A stretch of 64,000 nt of DNA from Pseudooceanicola nanhaiensis (GCF_020171315.1 NZ_JAIUZP010000008.1:124001-188000), one strand, 5' to 3'; counted from the stretch's first letter, positions 45,543 to 55,778 are shown. Notes: generated by a model not told the origin, from the letters alone. Numbers and translations are program-made.

Positions 45543-45929
45543 ATGGCACTGCGTGACCAATTGAGGATCATGGTCGTGGACGACATGTCGACCAGCCGCG
45601 GCGTGATCACACAGGCACTGGACGGCTTCGGGATCCGCAACGTCGCGAGCACGAGCGATGGGCCCTCTGCGCTCAAGGCCCTGGCATCCGCCCCCGTCCA
45701 CCTTGTGATTTCCGACTTCAATATGCCGGCCATGGATGGGCTGCAACTGCTCCAACACCTGCGCGCAGGGCCGAAAACCAAAGGCGTTGGATTCATCCTG
45801 ATCACCGGCAAGGCCGACAAGGAAAGCATCGAACAGGGGCGCAAGCTCGGGATGAACAACTTCCTCAAAAAGCCATTTGATCCCAACGACCTGCGCAACT
45901 GTATCGAGGCGGTGGTTGGCAGATTGTAA
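45543..45929 (+). CDS. CheY-like response regulator (second copy)
   Basis: 128 residues, a lone receiver: RIMVVDDMSTSRGVITQAL, phospho-acceptor Asp in LVISDFNMPAMDGLQLLQ, GFILITGKADKES and NNFLKKPFDP. The GVG(F)ILITGKA part differs from the first CheY, which may indicate another partner. The stop overlaps the next start as TAATG. Confidence 0.9.
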   Translation: MALRDQLRIMVVDDMSTSRGVITQALDGFGIRNVASTSDGPSALKALASAPVHLVISDFNMPAMDGLQLLQHLRAGPKTKGVGFILITGKADKESIEQGRKLGMNNFLKKPFDPNDLRNCIEAVVGRL

Positions 45930-46336
45930 TGCTGAATCCGACCAGACACGGAAAGGACGAGCAGGCCGCGACCGAAGAGAGCGCGGGCCTCTCGGCCCAA
46001 GCCTTCGCTGCTGTACTCTGCGAACAGATCTCGGTCCTGCATGATGTCTCCATCATGCTGGAAGCGACCTTGGCCGCCGAAGTTCTGGAAGCCGAGCCGT
46101 TGCCCCCTGAAAGCCTGCGCAGCCTGCAGAGGTTGGACTTCCTCCGGCAATCCCTGAAGGACCTTGAGGTGATCCTGAAGACCGTCTCTCCCGGTCTCGA
46201 TTGGAAAACGGATTATGCTCCGGATGAAGGGGAGCTTCGCCACGCCGTCAGCATGCACGCCAGCGTGGATCAGATCTTCCCGCAACAGCCCAGTCGATCC
46301 GCAGACAAACAGGACGATCCAGAAGTTTGGCTCTGA
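45929..46336 (+). CDS. Unknown helical protein at the end of the che operon
   Basis: 135 residues, translationally coupled to the second cheY (TAATG). Predicted all-alpha, with a central run LRSLQRLDFLRQSLKDLEVI that has the amphipathic pattern of a four-helix bundle. No catalytic motif was recognised. A CheZ-type phosphatase or phosphotransfer/scaffold role for the adjacent CheY would suit both fold and position, but the typical CheZ D/Q motif is not evident. Codon use becomes less GC-rich here and in the following 190 bases. Confidence 0.65.
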   Translation: MLNPTRHGKDEQAATEESAGLSAQAFAAVLCEQISVLHDVSIMLEATLAAEVLEAEPLPPESLRSLQRLDFLRQSLKDLEVILKTVSPGLDWKTDYAPDEGELRHAVSMHASVDQIFPQQPSRSADKQDDPEVWL

Positions 46337-46419
46337 TAAGAGCTGGCACCACCGTGTGAGTTGCACTTCATGCGCGCTTCGTCCCCGCAAAGGCTTTCAA
46401 CGCTCACCGCTGGTTTACC

Positions 46420-46441
46420 CAATTTCATCGCACTGAAATTG
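46420..46441. repeat. AT-rich inverted repeat between convergent che operons
   Basis: CAATTTCA (46420-46427) and TGAAATTG (46434-46441) pair perfectly around six bases. It lies in the 188-base gap between the converging plus- and minus-strand che genes and may help end transcription in both directions, though it is a weak stem. Confidence 0.4.
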
Positions 46442-46524
46442 AAAAGGCGGCCCCGGTCGCCAACTGCTGACTATTGAAACGCGGGGATTTTAGAGGTGGA
46501 GAACCGCGCCATGCCACGCCGTGG

Positions 46525-47055
46525 TCAGAAGAGCTCCACATCGTTGCCGGCGGGCTTGCTCTGGCGCGTCGCGACCATCGGTTCCGGCGCGCTCGAGACG
46601 ATCTTCAACAAGACCCGACCTTCCGCCGGGTAGAACCGAACCTGGCGGGCCGAGGTTCCGCCCAGGCTTTGCCCAAGGCAGGGGATCCGTTCCCGCTCAA
46701 GGTAGTCGAGGGCGAAACGCCCGTTTCCCTGCCCGATATCGGAAAGGCCCGAGATCATCTTGGCCCCACCAAAGACCTTGGCCCGCAGGTTCTGGCGTTC
46801 TGCGCCCAACCGGATCAGCCCATTGATCACCAACTCCATCGCGTTGATGCCGGCGAGATCGCTCCGATTGGCACCGCTGCCGACATGGGCGACGAGGATG
46901 TGGTTCATCCCCCCGACGCCCTTCACAGGATCCCAGAGACAGGTCGCAACGCAGGAGCCGAGGATCGTGGAAATCGTCACGCCAGCCCGGTCGGATACGG
47001 CGTATTCATCCTGCGTGATCGTGATGGCGGAGCCGGTATCGGGGGAGCGTCTCAT
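46525..47055 (-). CDS. cheD: Chemoreceptor glutamine deamidase CheD
   Basis: 176 residues from the ATG at 47055, which overlaps the cheB stop by four bases. The catalytic Cys lies in TILGSCVATCLWDP and the His in GVGGMNHILVAH, followed by INAMELVINGLIRLGAER and AKVFGGAKM. CheD deamidates receptor glutamines and may interact with a CheC/CheY phosphatase system. The C-terminal tail (QSKPAGNDVELF) is unusual in ending with a hydrophobic-acidic motif. Confidence 0.93.
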   Translation of the reverse strand: MRRSPDTGSAITITQDEYAVSDRAGVTISTILGSCVATCLWDPVKGVGGMNHILVAHVGSGANRSDLAGINAMELVINGLIRLGAERQNLRAKVFGGAKMISGLSDIGQGNGRFALDYLERERIPCLGQSLGGTSARQVRFYPAEGRVLLKIVSSAPEPMVATRQSKPAGNDVELF

Positions 47056-48119
47056 GGCTGGCGCCCCTGTCGTGGCGAACGGCGGCGGCAGATTGCGACT
47101 GCGATGTCCGACAGCGGCAACTGGACCGATAGTGCCCCAACCTCCGCCGCGGCCCGCGGCATTCCATAGACGACCGAGCTCGCCTCGTCCTGGCCGATGC
47201 AATAGGCCCCCCGCTCGTAAAGACGCTTCATCGCCCCGGCCCCATCCTGTCCAAGCCCGGTCAACAGCACGGCCGTGATCCGGTCCGCCATATCTATCGC
47301 TGTCTCGAAAAGGACATCCACGGATGGGCAATGCCCGTTTCGTGGCGGTGCGCTGACCTCCGTGCATACCATCGTCCCGCCGACCTCGCCGATGCCCGTA
47401 TGACGTGCGCCGCCCGGTGCGAGGAAGACATGCCCGGGACGGAGTTCAGCGCCGTCACTCGCGAGGGCAACCACCTGCGGAAAGCGGTCATCCAGACGCT
47501 TCGCAAAGCTGATCAGAAAGCCTTGCGGCATATGCTGCGCCAGAATGATCGGCGGGCAATCGGGGGGCATCCCGCTCAAAACGGTTTCGATAGCAGCGAC
47601 ACCGCCCGTCGAGGCTCCGATCAGCACAGCGCGCGCGGTCCGTTGGCCATGGGGGATCGCGGCCCAGGGGGATATCGACAGGTCACGGGCCCGCGGCCGT
47701 CCTCGTGCGGCAACCGCGATGCGATCCGCAATCTCGGCAACGTCGGCCTCGGTCAGCCCCGCGGACGGTTTCGGGATGCAGTCGATGGCACCGAGGGACA
47801 GCGCCTGGATCGCGGCGTCGCTGCCGCGCTGCGTGGCGCTCGAGACCATGACAACGGGCATCGGCCGCAACCGCATCAGGCGCTCCAGGAACTCCAGCCC
47901 GTTCATGCCGGGCATTTCGACGTCGAGTGTCAGCACGTCGGGGTCATGCCTCTTGATCAACTCGCGGGCCTCGTAGGCGTCGCGCGCGGTGGCGACCACC
48001 TCGAGGCGCGGATCGCGCGAGAGGACGTGGCGCATCAAGGATTGGATCGAGACGGAATCATCCACGACCAGCACCCGCACGGGAGCCCCTTGCGTCGGTA
48101 AGCGGGTTGGCGAGCGCAC
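47052..48119 (-). CDS. cheB: Protein-glutamate methylesterase CheB
   Basis: 355 residues from a GTG at 48119 that abuts the MCP stop codon (TGAGTG). Receiver domain with Asp in VLTLDVEMPGMNGLEFL, then a methylesterase domain with catalytic Ser in IGASTGGVAAIE, His in ILAQHMPQGF and Asp in LTGLGQDGAGAM. Phosphorylated CheB removes receptor methyl groups. It is in an MCP-cheB-cheD operon that faces the cheA operon. Confidence 0.95.
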   Translation of the reverse strand: MRSPTRLPTQGAPVRVLVVDDSVSIQSLMRHVLSRDPRLEVVATARDAYEARELIKRHDPDVLTLDVEMPGMNGLEFLERLMRLRPMPVVMVSSATQRGSDAAIQALSLGAIDCIPKPSAGLTEADVAEIADRIAVAARGRPRARDLSISPWAAIPHGQRTARAVLIGASTGGVAAIETVLSGMPPDCPPIILAQHMPQGFLISFAKRLDDRFPQVVALASDGAELRPGHVFLAPGGARHTGIGEVGGTMVCTEVSAPPRNGHCPSVDVLFETAIDMADRITAVLLTGLGQDGAGAMKRLYERGAYCIGQDEASSVVYGMPRAAAEVGALSVQLPLSDIAVAICRRRSPRQGRQP

Positions 48120-50939
48120 TCAGGAGGCCTCCCGCCGATCCGGAACCAGTGCAGGGCCGCCCTCCACGGGCAGATCGAGGCGGAAGTGCCCCGCCGTCCG
48201 CGCGAGGCCACCCGCGCGATCAGCAAGGGCATGGGCGGCGGAATTTGTCTCCTCGAACATGGCCGCAGTCTCCTGCGTTACCTGATCGATCTGGTTGACC
48301 GAGCCATTCACCTCCGCCAGCCCGCGGGACTGCTCTTCGCCCGCGCGGGCCACCGCCCCGATGTAATCGGCGATCTCGGAGATTGAGCCCACGATCGTCT
48401 TCAGTGCATCGCCTGTCTGGCCGACCAGTTCGACCCCACGCTCGACATGACGACCGGAGGAGGAGATCAGCGTCCCGATCTCGCCTGCTGCATTGGAACA
48501 GCGCTGCGCGAGGGCACGGACCTCGGTTGCGACGACGGCGAACCCGCGGCCGGCCTCCCCGGCGCGGGCCGCCTCGACGCCGGCATTGAGTGCGAGAAGA
48601 CTGGTCTGGAAGGCAATATCGTCAATGACTTCCACCACCTTCACCACTTCTCGGGAGGAGGAGGCGATGGCCGCCATGGCGCCCTCGGCCTCATCCACGA
48701 CCGAGCCGCTACGCTCTGCGCTGTTGCGGGCCTCGGCCACGATGCGATCTGCCCGGCTTGCGCCCTCTGCCGCAGAGGCGACGTGCTTCGTTACCTCGTC
48801 GAGACGCGCTGCGGTGGACTGGAGCGTCAGAGCCTGTTTCTCGGTCCGGCGGGACATCTCGTCGGCCGCGCGGGAAATCTCGCCCGTTTCCTGCTGCATC
48901 GACACCGTCTCTATCGCGATATCGCGCATGGCATCGCCGAGCCGCTGCAACGCTTCGTTGAAATCCCGGCGCAGCCCCTCGTATTCGCTCGAGAAGCTCT
49001 CGTTCAATCGGATGCTGAGGTCACCGTCGGACATGTTGCGCAGGCCGATGCGCAGGGCTTCGACCACCGCGTGCTGGTCTGCCTCCATACGCTGCCGTGC
49101 CTCTTCACCGGCAACCATCCGTCGCTGCGCCTCCGTCACGTCGCTGCCGATGAGGACGTAGCCAGCCGGCGCCCCTGCACGGTTGCGGATCGGAGAGAAC
49201 CCGCCCTCCACGATCCGCTCGCCGCTCCCGGGCGTCGGGCGGAGGGAGAAGCGGCCATGCACGGGTGCCCCCGTTGCCAGACGTTGCTGGAGGTCCCGGC
49301 CCGCCTCGCTTCCCAGCAGCGCGATCCAGTCATCCAGTTTCTGCTGGCGCAGTAGGCTCTCTTCCACCCCGCAGCACTCCAGGAAATTCCCATTGCTGCC
49401 CGTCAACCGCCCCGAGAGGTCGAATTCCGCTTTCAGCTGGCTGCTTTCGATGGCGGCGAGCACGGCCTGGTCGCGCCGGTCTGCGGTCACATCGACCCAT
49501 TCGATCACCATGCCGACAAGCGTGCCGTCATCGGACCGCACCGGGCTGACGTCGATCTGGAGCCGCGCATTGCCGATGGGAATGTCCGTGCGGAACGGCA
49601 GCTTGGAGGGATCGTCGAGCAGGCCGCGAATGCGCGCCGGGTCGCCATGGAAGCGATCCATGTTCTGCCCGATCAGGGCGTCGGGGCTGAAGTCCTTGAC
49701 CACGCGCGAGAAATCACCGCTCAGCCGCTCCATCATCTCGCGGATGGCATGGTTCAGATAGGTGACGTGGAAATCGGAGTCCGTCATCATGAGCGCCGCG
49801 GTGGTGGTTTCGAGCGCCGCCCCCTTGAAGCGGTTCTCCGCCGCTATGCCGGAGGCCGTCTCTAGGGCTTCGCGTACTTCTTCGAGGCCCCGGGCGATCT
49901 CCCCGATCTCGTCCCCTCGGGCCCGATCCGGCACCTCGGTCGCGTCGTCTCCGGCGGCAATCGCGCGGAGCGCCGCCCTCTGCCGCTGCAGTGGCCGCAG
50001 CAGGTAGCGCGAGAGGCCAAAACCGAAGAGCGCGAAGAGCACGACAGCCCCCGCCGCATAGGCCAGCATCAACTGGCCGACCCCCGTCACAGTCGCCAGT
50101 ACCGCCTCGACCGGGCGCTGCGTGACGACCGTCCAGGCCGGCAAGGCGGCAACCGGGGCCCAACCGTAGGCCGCCCCGGCCTCTCCCAAACGGCTCCCCT
50201 GCGGCTGGTCGGGCACAGGCAGAGCGTCACCGCCCCCCGCCAGCACCCGGCCTGCAGGACCGATCACCTGAGCCGTGCCCGCGCGGCCCTGGGGAACCTG
50301 TGCGGCCACTGTATCGGCGGAGATGCGGAAAACCAGACTGCCCAGAGGCGGACCGTAGGGGTTTGGGATCTCAGCGAGAAGCACAAGGTCCCGTGACCCC
50401 TTCGCGCCCTCCAGAACGGCGGTGTGCGGCGCGCGCCCCTGCCCGGCCGAAGGTCCTTTGGCGGCGCCCTTCATGTCAGAGAGCGCACGTATCTCCGGGC
50501 CACCAACCTTGGGACGGCCGGGCGCAGAAGTGGAATAGATCGCCTGCCCGGTCTCGTTCAGGAGCAGGATCTCCTCGATCCGATGTGCCTTGCGAAGGGT
50601 CTGGAAGTAGGGATCATGCGCCCGGTGGACCCTGTCGTACCCGGCCCCCGCGCTTGCCGTACCCTGCACCTGAAGCGCCCCCAGCAGCGCCCGCGTCGCA
50701 TCGAAGACGACCGGCCCTGCGGCGAAGAAGGCGATTTCCTCCACGATGCCCTCCAGCCAGAGGGACAGCCGCGCCGCCCGTGCTTCGGCGTCATGTTCGA
50801 GATCGGCCAGTTCCTTCTCGATCAGCGCGTCCCGCGCCGCGTGGAAGCCAAGCACGCCCATGGTTCCGAGGAGACCCAGGCTGACCGCAACCAGCGCGGT
50901 GGGCAACAGGAGCGCGAGGCGCCAATGGTGGAGTCGCAT
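48120..50939 (-). CDS. Large transmembrane methyl-accepting chemotaxis protein with PAS domains
   Basis: 939 residues from the ATG at 50939 (AAGAGGG upstream). TM1 at about residues 9-30, a periplasmic Cache-like sensor to about 285, TM2 about 287-310, HAMP ([20 protein letters not shown]), two PAS domains (the first starting near [22 protein letters not shown], the second near [16 protein letters not shown]), a second HAMP-like stretch ([18 protein letters not shown]), and a signalling domain with the tip [24 protein letters not shown] domains give it an internal sensing input as well as the periplasmic one. No CheR-binding pentapeptide ends the protein (ends DRREAS). It heads the operon with cheB and cheD. 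Confidence 0.9.
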   Translation of the reverse strand: MRLHHWRLALLLPTALVAVSLGLLGTMGVLGFHAARDALIEKELADLEHDAEARAARLSLWLEGIVEEIAFFAAGPVVFDATRALLGALQVQGTASAGAGYDRVHRAHDPYFQTLRKAHRIEEILLLNETGQAIYSTSAPGRPKVGGPEIRALSDMKGAAKGPSAGQGRAPHTAVLEGAKGSRDLVLLAEIPNPYGPPLGSLVFRISADTVAAQVPQGRAGTAQVIGPAGRVLAGGGDALPVPDQPQGSRLGEAGAAYGWAPVAALPAWTVVTQRPVEAVLATVTGVGQLMLAYAAGAVVLFALFGFGLSRYLLRPLQRQRAALRAIAAGDDATEVPDRARGDEIGEIARGLEEVREALETASGIAAENRFKGAALETTTAALMMTDSDFHVTYLNHAIREMMERLSGDFSRVVKDFSPDALIGQNMDRFHGDPARIRGLLDDPSKLPFRTDIPIGNARLQIDVSPVRSDDGTLVGMVIEWVDVTADRRDQAVLAAIESSQLKAEFDLSGRLTGSNGNFLECCGVEESLLRQQKLDDWIALLGSEAGRDLQQRLATGAPVHGRFSLRPTPGSGERIVEGGFSPIRNRAGAPAGYVLIGSDVTEAQRRMVAGEEARQRMEADQHAVVEALRIGLRNMSDGDLSIRLNESFSSEYEGLRRDFNEALQRLGDAMRDIAIETVSMQQETGEISRAADEMSRRTEKQALTLQSTAARLDEVTKHVASAAEGASRADRIVAEARNSAERSGSVVDEAEGAMAAIASSSREVVKVVEVIDDIAFQTSLLALNAGVEAARAGEAGRGFAVVATEVRALAQRCSNAAGEIGTLISSSGRHVERGVELVGQTGDALKTIVGSISEIADYIGAVARAGEEQSRGLAEVNGSVNQIDQVTQETAAMFEETNSAAHALADRAGGLARTAGHFRLDLPVEGGPALVPDRREAS

Positions 50940-51194
50940 GCAAAGCCCTCTTGCAGCGGGTGCCCCAAGCACCCCGTCCGTCGAGAGGGATAAAACCCCG
51001 CAGGAATGAAGATTGATTTAAGCCCGGCGAGGATGTTTTCCGCCCTTCAGGCGCGCGGTCGGCACGCACCGGACCGGGCGTGCGGTCGCCGGACGCAGAC
51101 ACCGGAATGCACATCTTTCCGCCTCAAAAACAATATCTTGAAGGCAGAAAGCGATGCAAAGAGCAAAGGCCGACAGACGGCTATGGGGACGCTG

Positions 51195-51779
51195 TCAGAT
51201 TAGCCGAAGGTCCCGCGCCAACATGGCCGCATGGGTGCGGTTCCGGGCGTTGAGCTTGCGGCTCAGCGTCTTCACGTGGAGTTTCACGGTCACTTCCTGA
51301 ACCCCCAGATTGCGGGCGATCTCCTTGTTGGAATCACCGGCGGCGATGCCCCGGACGACCTCAAGCTCGCGCGGCGTGAGGGGCCCGGTCTCCGCCTCCT
51401 CCCGCTCGAGATAGGGGACGCCCGTCAGCATCTGGCGCACCGCCGAAATCGTCTGGTCCGGCGAGAGCGTCTTGGGCAGGAAGCCGATCGCACCCATCTC
51501 CAGCGCCTCGGTCGAAACCCCGCGGGGCGCGGACCCGGAGATCAGCGCGACCGGCCCGGCACCGGTCGAAATCGTCTGGCGTAGCCCTTCGAGCCCGTCC
51601 ATCCCCGGCATCCGGAAATCCAGCAGGATCAGGTCGAACGGGCCGCTCGCGGTGATCCGGCTGCAGACTTCCTCCAGCGTCGCCACATCCTGCACCTCGT
51701 AGCCGCCCGCCTGGCGCAGATAGGCCGCGAGCGTCTGGCGCACGAGGGTATGGTCATCTGCCAGAAGGATCTTCTGCAT
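51195..51779 (-). CDS. NarL/FixJ-type response regulator
   Basis: 194 residues from the ATG at 51779. Receiver domain with acidic pocket LLADDHTLVRQTL and Asp in LILLDFRMPGMDGLEG; LuxR-type helix-turn-helix at the C-terminus (LTPRELEVVRGIAAGDSNKEIARNL, VKLHVKTLSRKLNARNR). It is divergent from a periplasmic protein and hybrid kinase pair, making it the likely final output of that kinase. The 255-base gap on its 3' side holds nothing recognised. Confidence 0.92.
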   Translation of the reverse strand: MQKILLADDHTLVRQTLAAYLRQAGGYEVQDVATLEEVCSRITASGPFDLILLDFRMPGMDGLEGLRQTISTGAGPVALISGSAPRGVSTEALEMGAIGFLPKTLSPDQTISAVRQMLTGVPYLEREEAETGPLTPRELEVVRGIAAGDSNKEIARNLGVQEVTVKLHVKTLSRKLNARNRTHAAMLARDLRLI

Positions 51780-51973
51780 GCGTCTGTCCCGTTGTCTCCG
51801 TCCCCCGGGGACCACTATAGAGAGAGTGATCCGTGCTGTCCGCACCCAATTCACATCTCGTCACGTCGACTTTTTACCTTATGGCAAGGTTTGGGGGGGT
51901 ATCCCTTGAGCGGACGCTTGTCGCGTGGTCGGGCACGGGTTAGGCGTGAAGACAAGTTCGGCAGGAGGCAGAG

Positions 51974-52543
51974 ATGCGAAACCGGTGTGCAGCCAACACC
52001 TTGCGGGGATGGTCCTCGGCGCTGTGCCGATGGCGGGCGGTGCTCTCAGCCTGTGGGCTGGCGGTGATCTGCGCCCTGCCGGCGGGGGCCAGCCCGGTCG
52101 AGACGGCACCGGCCGCGGGCGCCGCCCCGCTCTCCGGTCCCGGCGTTCTGACGGTGACCTTCGCGGACGGACAGGTCGTCGTGCTGGATCGCGCCGGGCT
52201 GGAGGCGATGCCCCAGCAAGAGGTGCAGACCACGACGATCTGGACCGAAGGCGTGCAGGACTTCTCGGGCGTGCCGATGACGGAGCTGATCCGCGCCTAC
52301 GGGGCAGATGGCACCACGGCGATCCTCACGGCGGTCAATGGCTACGAGATCCGCATTCCCCTCGACCAGGAGACGCTGAAAGGCGCGGTGCTGGCGCTCA
52401 TGCGGAACGGGCGCCCCATGAGCCTGCGGGACAAGGGGCCGCTCTGGCTGGTCTACCCCTACGATTCCGACCCCGCCTACCGGACAGAAGTCGTCTACGC
52501 CAACTCGATCTGGCAACTGGACCATATCAGCTTCACCCGCTAG
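51974..52543 (+). CDS. Periplasmic protein with a molybdopterin-oxidoreductase (sulfite oxidase) fold-like domain
   Basis: 189 residues. GGCAGGAGG precedes the ATG. The long N-terminal signal (to about residue 40, CGLAVICALPAGAS) is followed by TVTFADGQVVVLDRAGLEAMPQ, TTTIWTEGVQDFSGVPMTELI, NGYEIRIPLDQ and DKGPLWLVYPYD, the pattern of the small sulfite-oxidase-fold proteins. The Cys that would hold the molybdenum cofactor is not evident, so it is probably a non-catalytic, sensing or binding version. It is 48 bases upstream of the hybrid kinase gene, which suggests a sensory partner. Confidence 0.78.
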   Translation: MRNRCAANTLRGWSSALCRWRAVLSACGLAVICALPAGASPVETAPAAGAAPLSGPGVLTVTFADGQVVVLDRAGLEAMPQQEVQTTTIWTEGVQDFSGVPMTELIRAYGADGTTAILTAVNGYEIRIPLDQETLKGAVLALMRNGRPMSLRDKGPLWLVYPYDSDPAYRTEVVYANSIWQLDHISFTR

Positions 52544-52591
52544 CGTCTGACGGCAACGCAGCAGCGGCAAGTCGGCGCCGGAGGTCTGTTC

Positions 52592-55500
52592 ATGGGGACG
52601 GAGACCACCGATCTGGCGCGCATCCGGCGCCAGATCAACTGGAGGATCGTACGTGCGGTCGGCCTTGCCGGCGTGTCCGCGCTGTGCCTCGTCGTGATCT
52701 TCTACCTTCTGACCGAAGTGCGCAGCAAACTGTCCGAGCTCTCGTCCTCTCCCTCCGACAACGTCCAGTGGACGTTGAGCCAGTTGGAGGTGGAATACCT
52801 CGAATTTTCCGGCGCGCTGGAACGGGTTACGACCAAGTTGGAGATCCAGCGGGCGGGGTGGGCCGCCACGGGCCAGCCGCACCCGCCTCCGCCGCCTGAG
52901 CTCGGCCTCCCGGGCGCCTTTCCCGGGCCGCCGGGATACAGGCCGCCAGACGGGGCAGATGCGCCGGGGCTGCCCCCGCAAGGGACGTCCCCCGGACCGA
53001 TCCCGCCCGGCGGCGCCCCCGACACCGCAGGACTCGTGCCTCCATCATCCGACGCGGCCCCCGGCCCTGCGCCGGCGCCGCAGGATGGGCCACCTGCCGC
53101 CGCGGATCGCCCGGCGATGCCAGCGGCTCCGACGGATGAGGCCGTTCCGGCTGACGACGCCGCCCCGGAAACGGCCGGCACCACCACGGACACCGTACCG
53201 GCCAGCCCCCCTGACGCGACACAGGATGGCGCGGGCGGCCGCCCGCCTGCCCCCTTGTCCGACTCCGACGCCCCGAGCACTGACGCACCGGACGACCCGT
53301 CGCGCCCTGTCGTCCCGCCCGTGGCGACGCCACGGGTGCAATACCCCGAGCCGCCCAGCTTCCCCGCTGCAATCCCCGCCGATTTCGCCCTTGCCTCGGC
53401 GCTGAAGGACCTGCGGCGGCGCTATGACATCCTCTACAGCCGCGTCGACACGCTGATGCGCAGCCCGCTCTATATCTCGGCCCTGAACGCGCCGCGGATG
53501 GAGGGCACGTTCGTCGCAGCGGCGCAGGAGATCTTCGACTGGGCGCATATCATCGACCTGCCCGACCCGGCCCTGATCGCCTCGGCTGAGGCGCTCCAGC
53601 CGCGGGTGGCGGAGACCCGTCCGCAGGTGCGCCGGATCATGACCGTGGGCAACCAGGCGCTCGTCACCCAGTCCGACCTCGCCCGGCGCGAGGTGGCCGA
53701 TGTGCTCTATCGGCTCGCGCTCGTCAGCCTTGTCCTGCTGATCGCGCTCAGCTCGCTGGTGGCGATCTCGCTCCGGCTGGCGGTGCTCAGCGGGCGGCGC
53801 GCCTCGCAGGTCTCGGCCACCACCGCGCGGCTCGCCACCATCGTCGATACCTCGCAGGATGCGATCGTCGTGCTGACGCCCCGCGGCGTGCTGGAAACCC
53901 TGAACGAGGCCGGTCAGGAAATGTTCGGCCTGAACGAAGAGGAGGCCACCGGCGCGCGCATCGGCACGCTGCTGCGGCGCGAGACCGCGGAGGGCACGCG
54001 CGCCGTGTCGGGCCGCGAGCTGACCGAGGCCTGCGCCGAGGGGCGCAAGCGCGGCTACCGCCTGATCGGGCGCAATGCCGACGGCCGGACCTTCCCGGTG
54101 GAGCTGTCCATGGACACGGCGCAGCGTGACGACCGCGCGGTGCTGGTCTGCATGATCCGCGACATCTCGCACCAGGCCGAGACCGAGGCCGAACTGGTCG
54201 AAAGCCGGGATCGCGCCCTCGCAGGCGAGCGGGCCAAGGCGCGGTTCCTCGGGGTGATCAGCCACGAGATGCGGACGCCTCTAAACGGGATTCTCGGGAC
54301 GATCGAGCTGATGGACGACAGCGACGAGGCCAGCCGCAGCGCCCTCGTCCCGGTGCTGCGCAATTCGGCACAGGTGCTGCTGGGGCTGGTGAACGACGTT
54401 CTCGACCTGACCCAGATCGAGGGTGCGGGCGCCCGGCTGACGAGCGCGCCCTTCGACCTCGACACGCTGCTGGAGGAGCTGATCGACAGCGAGGTGCCGC
54501 GCGCGCAGGCCCGGGGCAACCAGCTGATGCGGACCCCCGGTGCGCCGCCGCTTGGCTGGGTGTCCGGGGATCGCGGCCGGCTGCGCCAGATCCTGCTGAA
54601 CCTCGTGTCCAACGCGGTGAAATTCACGCGGGGCGGCCAGATCACCCTCGATGCCGCGCGGGTCGGCGAACGGCAGGTGGAGTTTCAGGTCTGCGACACG
54701 GGGATCGGCATGTCCGCCGAGGACGCCGAGAAGATCTTCGAGGATTTCGTCCGTCTCGACAGTGCGCTGCGCGAACAGGTGCAGGGCACCGGGCTCGGCC
54801 TCGGGATCGCGCGGCAGCTGGCCCGCGCCATGGGGGGCGAGATCGGGGTCGAGAGCGAGGAAGGACAGGGCAGCCTGTTCTGGGTCCGCCTGCCCCTGCC
54901 CGCCGCCGAGCCGCAGGTTCAGCCCGACACCGGGCAGGACGACGGCCCGCAGGCCGGTCCGCCGCTGGAGGTGCTGCTGGTGGAGGACAACGCCACCAAC
55001 CGCCTCGTGGCGCGCAAGATGCTGGAGCGCGACGGCCACAGCGTGACCGAGGCCCACGACGGTGCCGAGGGGCTACAGGCCGCGCGCAGCCGCGCCTTCG
55101 ACCTGATCCTGATGGATGTCTCGATGCCGGTGATGGACGGGGCCACGGCCACGCGCCACATCCGCGCCGGGAACGGACCCTGCCGGGATGCGAGGATCGT
55201 CGCCCTGACCGCCCACATCGGCGAGGACGTGGCGCAGGACCTGCGCAATCAGGGCGTGGACGAGGTGGTGGCCAAGCCGCTTCGTTGGCGCGACCTGCGC
55301 CGCGTGCTGCGCGGCGGCGGGACCAGCGGCATGATCCACCCCCGGGTTCTGGAAGAGCTCTGGGAGGCCACCGGGCCGGCGCAGGCGCAGGTTCTGATCC
55401 GCTGCTACATCACCGAGGGAGGCCGCCTGCAGGAGGATTGGCACGCGCTTGCCGCGAGGATCGATGCCCCCGGCGAGGCCCCCGCGCCCGCGGATGCCGA

Positions 55501-55744
55501 CAGGCTCGCCGAGGTGCTGCACCGCTTCGCGGGCAGCTCGGCCACCTTCGGGGCGGTCCAGCTCACCGCCGCGCTGCGCGATGCGGAACTTGCCGCGCGC
55601 AGCGGCGACCGTCCGGCCTGTATCGCGGCCCTCGCCCATGTGGACAGGCTCTGGCCCCGCACGCACGAGGCGCTCGACCGCTGGCTGGCGGAGCGCGGCG
55701 AGGAACCCACGCGGCCGGGGCCCCTGCGCCGCGCGCTGCCCTGA
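52592..55744 (+). CDS. Hybrid sensor histidine kinase with proline-rich periplasmic segment, receiver and Hpt domains
   Basis: 1050 residues, CGGAGG before the ATG. TM1 about 22-41; periplasmic region with a Pro/Ala/Asp-rich low-complexity stretch from about 95 to 262 and then helices; TM2 about 371-395; PAS about 410-530; HisKA with H558 in VISHEMRTPLNG; ATPase domain (NLVSNAVKFT, GTGLGLGIARQLA); receiver with Asp842 in LILMDVSMPVMDG; Hpt with H977 in VLHRFAGSSATFG. The full H-D-H relay could pass phosphate to the NarL-type regulator encoded at 51195. The low-complexity segment is unusual for a periplasmic loop. Confidence 0.92.
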   Translation: MGTETTDLARIRRQINWRIVRAVGLAGVSALCLVVIFYLLTEVRSKLSELSSSPSDNVQWTLSQLEVEYLEFSGALERVTTKLEIQRAGWAATGQPHPPPPPELGLPGAFPGPPGYRPPDGADAPGLPPQGTSPGPIPPGGAPDTAGLVPPSSDAAPGPAPAPQDGPPAAADRPAMPAAPTDEAVPADDAAPETAGTTTDTVPASPPDATQDGAGGRPPAPLSDSDAPSTDAPDDPSRPVVPPVATPRVQYPEPPSFPAAIPADFALASALKDLRRRYDILYSRVDTLMRSPLYISALNAPRMEGTFVAAAQEIFDWAHIIDLPDPALIASAEALQPRVAETRPQVRRIMTVGNQALVTQSDLARREVADVLYRLALVSLVLLIALSSLVAISLRLAVLSGRRASQVSATTARLATIVDTSQDAIVVLTPRGVLETLNEAGQEMFGLNEEEATGARIGTLLRRETAEGTRAVSGRELTEACAEGRKRGYRLIGRNADGRTFPVELSMDTAQRDDRAVLVCMIRDISHQAETEAELVESRDRALAGERAKARFLGVISHEMRTPLNGILGTIELMDDSDEASRSALVPVLRNSAQVLLGLVNDVLDLTQIEGAGARLTSAPFDLDTLLEELIDSEVPRAQARGNQLMRTPGAPPLGWVSGDRGRLRQILLNLVSNAVKFTRGGQITLDAARVGERQVEFQVCDTGIGMSAEDAEKIFEDFVRLDSALREQVQGTGLGLGIARQLARAMGGEIGVESEEGQGSLFWVRLPLPAAEPQVQPDTGQDDGPQAGPPLEVLLVEDNATNRLVARKMLERDGHSVTEAHDGAEGLQAARSRAFDLILMDVSMPVMDGATATRHIRAGNGPCRDARIVALTAHIGEDVAQDLRNQGVDEVVAKPLRWRDLRRVLRGGGTSGMIHPRVLEELWEATGPAQAQVLIRCYITEGGRLQEDWHALAARIDAPGEAPAPADADRLAEVLHRFAGSSATFGAVQLTAALRDAELAARSGDRPACIAALAHVDRLWPRTHEALDRWLAERGEEPTRPGPLRRALP

Positions 55745-55778
55745 GCAGGGCCAGAGCGGCCCGCCCGCGGGCTGGCAC

